10,906 nucleotides of DNA from positions 1 to 10,906 of the forward strand of contig JBOHHM010000194.1 of the NCBI GenBank assembly GCA_050725495.1, in the 5' to 3' direction. Positions 6,535 to 10,906 of this stretch are shown here, piece after piece (the first letter of the stretch is position 1; each line of letters begins with the position of its first letter). The notes under the pieces were generated by a model. It searched no databases, was not told the DNA's origin, and was given only the letters and a program-made list of their open reading frames with translations. The position numbers were made by a program, and so were the translations under genes. This DNA comes from JBOHHM01 sp050725495. Its GTDB lineage: Bacteria > Pseudomonadota > Gammaproteobacteria > Burkholderiales > Burkholderiaceae_C.

Positions 6535-7311
6535 ATGAAACTGAACCTCGTTCCCGCGCGTGCCGGCATTCAATGGGTCAAGCTCGGCATTCAAACCTTC
6601 TTCAAGCAGCCGCTCGCACTGTCGGGCCTGTTCTTCATGTTCATGGCGATCATGTCGATCGCCACGCTGGTGCCGCTGATCGGTGGTGCGCTGGCACTGG
6701 CCTTGCTGCCGGCCGCCACGCTGGGCCTGATGGCCGCCACGCAGGAAGCGACCCGGGGCAAGTTCCCCATGCCGTCGATCCTGGTGAGCGCCTTTCGCGC
6801 TGGCCAGCAGCGCCTGCAGGCCATGATGGTACTGGGCGGGCTGTACGCCGTGGGCTTTCTGCTGGTGATGGGCATCTCGGCCCTGTTCGACGGCGGGCAG
6901 TTCGCCAAGCTCTACCTGGTGGGCGGCAAGATCACGCGCGAGATGCTGCTGGCCCCCGAGTTCCAGCTGGCCATGTGGGTCGCCATGGGCTTGTACCTGC
7001 CGCTGTCGCTGCTGTTCTGGCACGCGCCGGCGCTGGTGCACTGGCATGGCGTGCCGCCGCTCAAAAGCCTGTTTTTCAGCCTCGTGGCCTGCTTTCGCAA
7101 TTTCTGGGCCTTCACCGTGTTCGCCCTGGCCTGGGCCGCCGTCTTCATGCTGGTGGGCCTGGTGCTCACCACCGTTGCCGCCCTGATCGGCAGCCCGGAC
7201 ATGGCGGCCCTGCTCATGATGCCGGCCGCCCTGGTCATGGCCGCGATGTTCTTCACCTCGATTTACTTCACGTTTCGTGATAGCTTTGTGACCTCCGACG
7301 CCGACATCTGA
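6535..7311 (+). CDS. BPSS1780-family integral membrane protein
   Basis: A 258-residue inner-membrane protein of unknown function. About six hydrophobic segments are visible, near residues 28-48, 50-69, 96-117, 144-168, 190-218 and 223-246. The N-terminus, MKLNLVPARAGIQWVKLGIQTFFKQPLAL, is the signature I associate with the BPSS1780 family of Burkholderiales membrane proteins, and FFTSIYFTFRDSF near the C-terminus is also family-like. The gene starts 25 bases after the thrB stop and runs in the same direction, so co-transcription with thrB is likely, but no sequence feature shows that it takes part in threonine metabolism. No clear ribosome site precedes the ATG. Confidence 0.85.
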   Translation: MKLNLVPARAGIQWVKLGIQTFFKQPLALSGLFFMFMAIMSIATLVPLIGGALALALLPAATLGLMAATQEATRGKFPMPSILVSAFRAGQQRLQAMMVLGGLYAVGFLLVMGISALFDGGQFAKLYLVGGKITREMLLAPEFQLAMWVAMGLYLPLSLLFWHAPALVHWHGVPPLKSLFFSLVACFRNFWAFTVFALAWAAVFMLVGLVLTTVAALIGSPDMAALLMMPAALVMAAMFFTSIYFTFRDSFVTSDADI

Positions 7312-7328
7312 TAGCAAGGACGCATGCC

Positions 7329-7822
7329 ATGACACAGCACAGCCTGCAGGGCCGCAGCGAACGGGAAATCCTCTGGTTCCAGCGCCGCAGCTTCCTGCAG
7401 GCCACCGCGCCGTGGCCAGCGTCTGGGGCAAGGGCACGAGCCGCCAGATCGTCACACCCACGCTGACAGCGGGCATACGTGGCACCGGCGTCTACACCGA
7501 AATCTTCGCGAACCAGAACAACCGCGGCTATTTTTGCAACTGCTACGGCGTGGTGAACCTGGCCGCCGGCCCTGACAAAACGGTGAGCCGCTCCAGCTAC
7601 CACCAGGCGTTCTGGGGCGAGGTCGAGCCCAGGGCCGGGCGCTTTCTGACCCCGGCCCAGGCCATCAACCACACGGACGAAGAATTGGAATTCCTGGCCC
7701 GGCTGGTCAACCAGCAAACCGCCTGGCAGGCCTTGGGGCGCAAAGGCGTCAAGGATGGCAAGGGCTACATGGAGGAGCGGCCGGCGCAGACCCACCCGGC
7801 CGACAGCCGGCCGCAAGGCTGA
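7329..7822 (+). pseudogene. FecR-like Tat-exported protein, disrupted by internal deletion and frameshift
   Basis: Two parts of one protein appear in different frames. The N-terminal part starts at the ATG at 7329 with a good ribosome site (AAGGA at 7316-7320, eight bases away). It reads MTQHSLQGRSEREILWFQ then RRSFLQATA, a twin-arginine signal core, and then runs out of frame to a TGA at 7464-7466. The C-terminal part is in another frame from about 7409 to the stop at 7820-7822: AVASVWGKG, TPTLTAGIRGTGVYTEIF, a cysteine pair in YFCNCYG, then HQAFWGEVEPRAGR and INHTDEEL. These are features I recall from FecR-domain proteins of Comamonadaceae, in which the hydrophobic part of the signal and the first half of the domain separate the two pieces. 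The likely cause is a deletion of length 1 modulo 3 at about 7405-7411. The gene follows the membrane protein by 17 bases. A sequencing or assembly error is an alternative. Confidence 0.72.
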
Positions 7823-7862
7823 GGATGCGGGTCAAGAGCCGTTTGCAGCGCGCCCCCGCTCT

Positions 7863-7929
7863 CAAGAAAACGCCGGGCCGCCCCAAGTTTTCTTGCACCC
7901 CCTCGGGGGGCCTGACGCGAAGCGGCAGG
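7863..7929. repeat. Hairpin-rich repeat in convergent gap
   Basis: Most of the 118-base gap between the broken FecR-like gene and the TPR gene is palindromic. CAAGAAAAC (7863-7871) pairs perfectly with GTTTTCTTG (7887-7895) around a 15-base GC-rich loop. CCCCC (7898-7902) pairs with GGGGG (7905-7909), followed by CCTG (7911-7914) and CAGG (7926-7929) around a GCGAAGC loop. The arrangement resembles dispersed intergenic repeats that I recall in Comamonadaceae. It could also act as a two-way terminator: the first stem ends in GTTTTCTTG for plus-strand transcripts. Confidence 0.55.
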
Positions 7930-7940
7930 GCTGGGGGCGC

Positions 7941-8393
7941 TCAATTGTTCTTGCTCTTGTACTCGGCAATCGCCTTGGCCAGATCGGCATATTCCTCGCA
8001 GCTCGTATTGCCGCAAATCTTTTCGAGCTCGGCCAGATGCTTCTCGGCCTCGTCGGGCTTTTTGTCGATCAGGTAGGCCTCGCCTATGTACTCGTGCGCG
8101 CCCTTGTGCCGGGGGTTGAGCCTGAGCGCCGTGCTGTAGTGCTCGAAGGCCTTGGCCAGGTCGGGGTTGGCGCGCTTGCGGTAGCTGTAGCCCAACAGAT
8201 TGTGGGCGTCGGGATTGCGCGGCTCCTCGCGCACCGCCTGGCTCAGCTCGAATGTAGCCCGGCTCCAGTCCTTGGCGTCGATGGCCTGGCGGGCCGTGGC
8301 CAGGCGCTCGCCGATCGAGGGGCCGGACGGCGTGTCGGCGGCAAACGCGGTGCCGGCAGCGAGTGCCAGGCAGACCATCAGTGGTTTGAACAT
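7941..8393 (-). CDS. Secreted tetratricopeptide-repeat protein
   Basis: A 150-residue protein with a signal peptide (residues 1-18, MFKPLMVCLALAAGTAFA, cleavage likely after AFA) and two clear TPR units: about 41-75 (DWSRATFELSQAV...NLLGYSYRKRA) and 78-112 (DLAKAFEHYSTALRL...AYLIDKK), with a partial third helix pair from 113. It is probably periplasmic and binds protein partners, which the sequence does not reveal. The third unit carries a cysteine pair, C127 and C132, in ICGNTSCEEY; a disulphide is plausible in the periplasm. The start is supported by GGAGG five bases before the ATG. It lies 58 bases downstream of uvrD in the same direction and may be co-transcribed with it. The gap 8394-8451 shows only that ribosome site. 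Confidence 0.88.
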   Translation of the reverse strand: MFKPLMVCLALAAGTAFAADTPSGPSIGERLATARQAIDAKDWSRATFELSQAVREEPRNPDAHNLLGYSYRKRANPDLAKAFEHYSTALRLNPRHKGAHEYIGEAYLIDKKPDEAEKHLAELEKICGNTSCEEYADLAKAIAEYKSKNN

Positions 8394-8451
8394 GCTTGCC
8401 TCCAGTTGAGAACCCTTCGAATTCCCTGCGCTGGCAAAGTTTCGCGCCGGC

Positions 8452-10887
8452 TCAGACCGGCGTCAACTTGGCCACCGACAACGCCAGCCATTTCACGCCA
8501 TGGCGCATGAACTTGACCTGGGCGCGCGCGTCCTCGCCCGAGCCCTCGAGCGTCAGCACCGTGCCTTCGCCGAACTTGGTGTGAAACACCTGCAGCCCCA
8601 CGCGCAGGCCGTGCGAGGGCGCTGCCTTGCGCGCCGGCACCGGCGGGCTCGCAAAAGTCGCGGAATCCTTGCCAAAACTGCCACCAGCCCTTGAATACCG
8701 GTCGCCACCCGCTATCGAACTCGTAGCAAATCCCGAACCGAAACCCAGGTTCTTCGGTGTGATCCACTTGAGCGCCGCCTCCGGCAGCTCGTCGAAAAAG
8801 CGGCTCTTGAGGTTGTAGCGCGTCTGGCCATGCAGCATGCGGGTTTGCGAATGGCTCAGGTACAGGCGCTGGCGCGCCCGCGTGATCGCGACATACATCA
8901 GGCGCCGCTCCTCTTCCAGCCCCTCGTAGTCGCTCATCGAGTTCTCGTGCGGAAACAGGCCTTCTTCGAGCCCGGTGATGAACACGCAGTCGAACTCCAG
9001 GCCCTTGGCCGAATGCACCGTCATCAGCTGCACCGCGTCCTGCCCGGCCTGGGCCTGGTTGTCGCCGGACTCCAGCGCGGCGTGGGTCAGGAAGGCGGCC
9101 AGCGGCGACAGGGTCTCGCCTTCCGGCGTAACGCCGGGGGCTATCGCGGAATTGACGCCCCCCCATCCCCCCCCTTCCCCCAAGGGGAAGGGCGAGCCCG
9201 CCTCTTCGGCGGGCCCAGCCGCAGTTGCGGCTGGGTCAATACCTTGACTGGCCGGGCTCTGGCTCAGTTCGTCCACCGGCAGCGCCACCGCGTCGCGGCC
9301 AAAGCCTTCCTGGGTCACGAAGCTCTCGGCCGCGTTGACCAGTTCTTCCAGGTTCTCGATGCGGTCGGCGCCTTCGCGGTCGGCCTTGTAATGCTCGATC
9401 AGGCCGCTGTGGTCGAGCATTAGTTCGATGATTTCACGCAGCGTGAGCCCCTGCGTCTGCTCGCGCAGCACGTCGATCTTGGCGACAAACGCGCCGATGT
9501 TGGCGCCGGCCTTGCCCGTGACCGTGCTCACCGCGTCGTGCAGCGAACAGCCGGCCGCGCGGGCCGCGTCCTGCAACTGCTCGATGCTGCGCGCGCCGAT
9601 GCCGCGCGGCGGGAAGTTGAGCACGCGCAGAAAGCTGGTGTCGTCGTGCCGGTTCTCCAGCAGGCGCAGGTAGGCCAGCGCGTGCTTGATTTCAGCGCGC
9701 TCGAAAAAGCGCAGGCCGCCGTAGACGCGGTAAGGCACGGCGGCATTGAACAGCGCGGTTTCGATCACGCGGCTTTGCGCATTGCTGCGGTAGAGCACGG
9801 CGATCTCCTTGCGGTCCCTGCCCTCGCGCACCAGTTGGCGGACCTCCTCGACCAGCCACTGCGCCTCGGCAAAGTCGCTGGTCGATTCATAGACCCGCAC
9901 CGGCTCACCGGGACCCTGGTCGGTGCGCAGGTTCTTGCCCAGGCGCTTCTTGTTGTAGCTGATCAGTTCGTTGGCCGAATCCAGGATGTTGCTGTGACTG
10001 CGGTAGTTCTGCTCGAGCTTGATCTGGTGCGCGACGTTGAACTCGCGCACGAAGTCGGCCATGTTGCCCACGCGTGCGCCGCGAAACGCGTAGATGCTCT
10101 GGTCGTCGTCGCCGACGGCAAACACGCTGTTGTGCGAGTCAGCCGTCGCATCGCCCGGCAGCGGCGCGAACATCTTGATCCACGCGTATTGCAGCCGGTT
10201 CGTATCCTGGAACTCGTCGATCAGGATGTGGCGGAAGCGCCGCTGGTAATGCTCGCGCACGGGATCGTTGTCGCGCAGCAGCTCGTAGCTGCGCAGCATC
10301 AGCTCGCCGAAGTCGACCACGCCTTCGCGCTGGCACTGTTCCTCGTAGAGCTGGTAGATCTCGACCTTCTTGCGCGTTTCCTCGTCGCGCGCGTCGACCA
10401 TGTTGGGGCGCAGGCCGTCTTCCTTGCAGCCGGCGATGAACCACTGCGTCTGCTTGGCCGGAAAACGCTCGTCGTCGACATTGAACTGCTTCATCAAGCG
10501 TTTGATCGCGCTCAACTGGTCCTGCGTGTCCAGGATCTGGAAGCTCTGCGGCAGGTTGGCGAGCTTGTAGTGGGCGCGCAGGAAACGGTTGCACAGGCCG
10601 TGGAAAGTGCCTATCCACATGCCGCGCACGTTGACCGGCAGCATCGCCCCCAGTCGCGTCATCATTTCTTTGGCGGCCTTGTTCGTGAAGGTCACGGCCA
10701 TCACGCCGCCGGGCGAGATCTGCCCGCTCTGCAGCAGCCAGGCAATGCGGGTGGTGAGCACGCGGGTCTTGCCCGAACCGGCACCGGCCAGGATCAGCGC
10801 ATGCTCATTGGGCAGGGTGACGGCGGCGCGTTGCTCGGGGTTGAGGCTGTGCAGCAGCGGGGAATCTTGGGTGGCTTCTGGGAACAT
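8452..10887 (-). CDS. uvrD: ATP-dependent DNA helicase UvrD (superfamily 1A)
   Basis: A 3'-5' DNA helicase for nucleotide-excision and mismatch repair, 811 residues against about 720 in E. coli. Motifs in order: Q-motif region LNPEQRAAV (15-23); Walker A AGAGSGKT (34-41); TFTNKAA (66-72); motif II DEFQDT (224-229); motif III GDDDQSIYAFRGA (259-271); QNYRS (293-297); TVHSAKGLEF (623-632); motif VI EEERRLMYVAITRA (658-671). The C-terminal 760-810 is the Tudor-like RNA-polymerase-interacting domain, GLRVGLQVFHTKFGEGT through GVKWLALSVAKL, which favours UvrD over Rep. The extra length lies largely in two places: residues 551-589, encoded by a hairpin cluster, and the linker 712-757, which includes a repeat shared with polA. 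The ATG at 10887 has no ribosome site; TACAAT six bases upstream suggests a leaderless transcript. Confidence 0.96.
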   Translation of the reverse strand: MFPEATQDSPLLHSLNPEQRAAVTLPNEHALILAGAGSGKTRVLTTRIAWLLQSGQISPGGVMAVTFTNKAAKEMMTRLGAMLPVNVRGMWIGTFHGLCNRFLRAHYKLANLPQSFQILDTQDQLSAIKRLMKQFNVDDERFPAKQTQWFIAGCKEDGLRPNMVDARDEETRKKVEIYQLYEEQCQREGVVDFGELMLRSYELLRDNDPVREHYQRRFRHILIDEFQDTNRLQYAWIKMFAPLPGDATADSHNSVFAVGDDDQSIYAFRGARVGNMADFVREFNVAHQIKLEQNYRSHSNILDSANELISYNKKRLGKNLRTDQGPGEPVRVYESTSDFAEAQWLVEEVRQLVREGRDRKEIAVLYRSNAQSRVIETALFNAAVPYRVYGGLRFFERAEIKHALAYLRLLENRHDDTSFLRVLNFPPRGIGARSIEQLQDAARAAGCSLHDAVSTVTGKAGANIGAFVAKIDVLREQTQGLTLREIIELMLDHSGLIEHYKADREGADRIENLEELVNAAESFVTQEGFGRDAVALPVDELSQSPASQGIDPAATAAGPAEEAGSPFPLGEGGGWGGVNSAIAPGVTPEGETLSPLAAFLTHAALESGDNQAQAGQDAVQLMTVHSAKGLEFDCVFITGLEEGLFPHENSMSDYEGLEEERRLMYVAITRARQRLYLSHSQTRMLHGQTRYNLKSRFFDELPEAALKWITPKNLGFGSGFATSSIAGGDRYSRAGGSFGKDSATFASPPVPARKAAPSHGLRVGLQVFHTKFGEGTVLTLEGSGEDARAQVKFMRHGVKWLALSVAKLTPV
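8674..8728 (-). repeat. Palindromic repeat inside uvrD, copy 2 of the polA element
   Basis: Plus-strand GCTATCGAACTCGTAGC (8711-8727) is the counterpart of GCTATTGAATCCATAGC in polA, 13 of 17 bases identical. Both are preceded by GGTCGCCA at the same distance. In uvrD it encodes ATSSIAGGDRYSRAGGSF (residues 721-738) in the same frame as in polA, in the poorly conserved linker before the Tudor-like domain. Confidence 0.55.
9123..9235. repeat. Four-hairpin low-complexity cluster inside uvrD
   Basis: Perfect stems: CCGGCGT (9123-9129) with ACGCCGG (9131-9137); CCCTTCCCC (9172-9180) with GGGGAAGGG (9184-9192), loop 3; GCCCGCC (9196-9202) with GGCGGGC (9208-9214), loop 5; CCCAGCCGCA (9214-9223) with TGCGGCTGGG (9226-9235), loop 2. 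Between the first two lie C runs of seven (9158-9164) and eight (9167-9174). The stretch is in frame with uvrD and encodes residues 551-589, including SPFPLGEGGGWGGVNS, with no helicase motif. It has the look of intergenic repeat DNA now being translated. Confidence 0.65.
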
Positions 10888-10893
10888 GGGCCC

Positions 10894-10899
10894 ATTGTA
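10894..10899 (-). promoter_or_regulatory. Probable -10 element for uvrD, giving a leaderless start
   Basis: On the minus strand TACAAT is followed by six bases (GGGCCC) and the uvrD ATG. Transcription would begin at about the start codon. The -35 element would lie beyond the window end and cannot be checked. Confidence 0.5.
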
Positions 10900-10906
10900 G
10901 AAAGCC

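Noticed and set aside
7412..7822. Independent gene of 136 codons starting with GTG
   Set aside because: It begins in the middle of a recognisable FecR-like domain without signal peptide or ribosome site; better read as the remainder of the broken gene at 7329.
9138..9156. Third copy of the polA/uvrD palindromic element
   Set aside because: Only about ten bases around ATAGC resemble the element (encoding SAIA); too short to separate from chance.
1..10906. Defence island, prophage, transposon, tRNA or CRISPR array
   Set aside because: No transposase, integrase, nuclease-toxin gene, tRNA-like sequence or regularly spaced repeats were seen; the exotic structure is limited to short palindromic repeats.

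Overview
The window looks like chromosomal DNA of a high-GC betaproteobacterium of the order Burkholderiales, most likely family Comamonadaceae (Polaromonas, Rhodoferax, Variovorax or Acidovorax-like). This rests on the recognised protein families (a BPSS1780-type membrane protein, a Comamonadaceae-style FecR-like protein, an APH-fold homoserine kinase), on the gene order polA / DUF2782-like / thrB, and on short palindromic repeats I remember as common in that family. No database search was run. There is no mobile element, tRNA, rRNA or CRISPR array, and no gene-free stretch longer than 300 bases.

Layout. (1) 1-798, minus strand: a LysR-type regulator cut off by the window edge. (2) 799-970: a divergent control region with two perfect inverted repeats built from the same ACTTG/CAAGT half-site. 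(3) 971-2323, plus: an omega-amino acid (beta-alanine) to pyruvate aminotransferase, the likely target of the regulator. (4) 2324-2416: a convergent gap with two hairpins. (5) 2417-5203, minus: DNA polymerase I (polA) with all three activities intact. (6) 5235-7311, plus: a run of three genes, a small secreted DUF2782-like protein, homoserine kinase thrB and a multi-spanning BPSS1780-family membrane protein. It is followed in the same direction by a broken FecR-like gene (7329-7822). (7) 7823-7940: a convergent gap filled by hairpin-forming repeat DNA. (8) 7941-8393, minus: a secreted TPR protein. (9) 8452-10887, minus: the DNA helicase UvrD, complete, starting 19 bases from the window end.

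How it fits together. Most of the window is housekeeping: two DNA-repair and replication enzymes (PolA and UvrD, which both act in nucleotide excision repair in well-studied bacteria), threonine biosynthesis (ThrB), and envelope proteins of unknown role. The lysR/aminotransferase pair at the left is a separate catabolic unit.

The most unusual signal is palindromic repeat DNA inside the coding sequences of the two repair genes. A roughly 55-base element occurs in both polA and uvrD, in the same orientation and reading frame, and encodes a related peptide (S-I-A-x-G-D core). A second cluster of four hairpins adds about 39 low-complexity residues to UvrD and carries runs of seven and eight G on the coding strand. 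Other points are predicted leaderless starts (TACAAT, six bases, ATG) for two genes and a FecR-like gene disrupted by an apparent internal deletion. I do not see a dedicated new defence or mobile system here.
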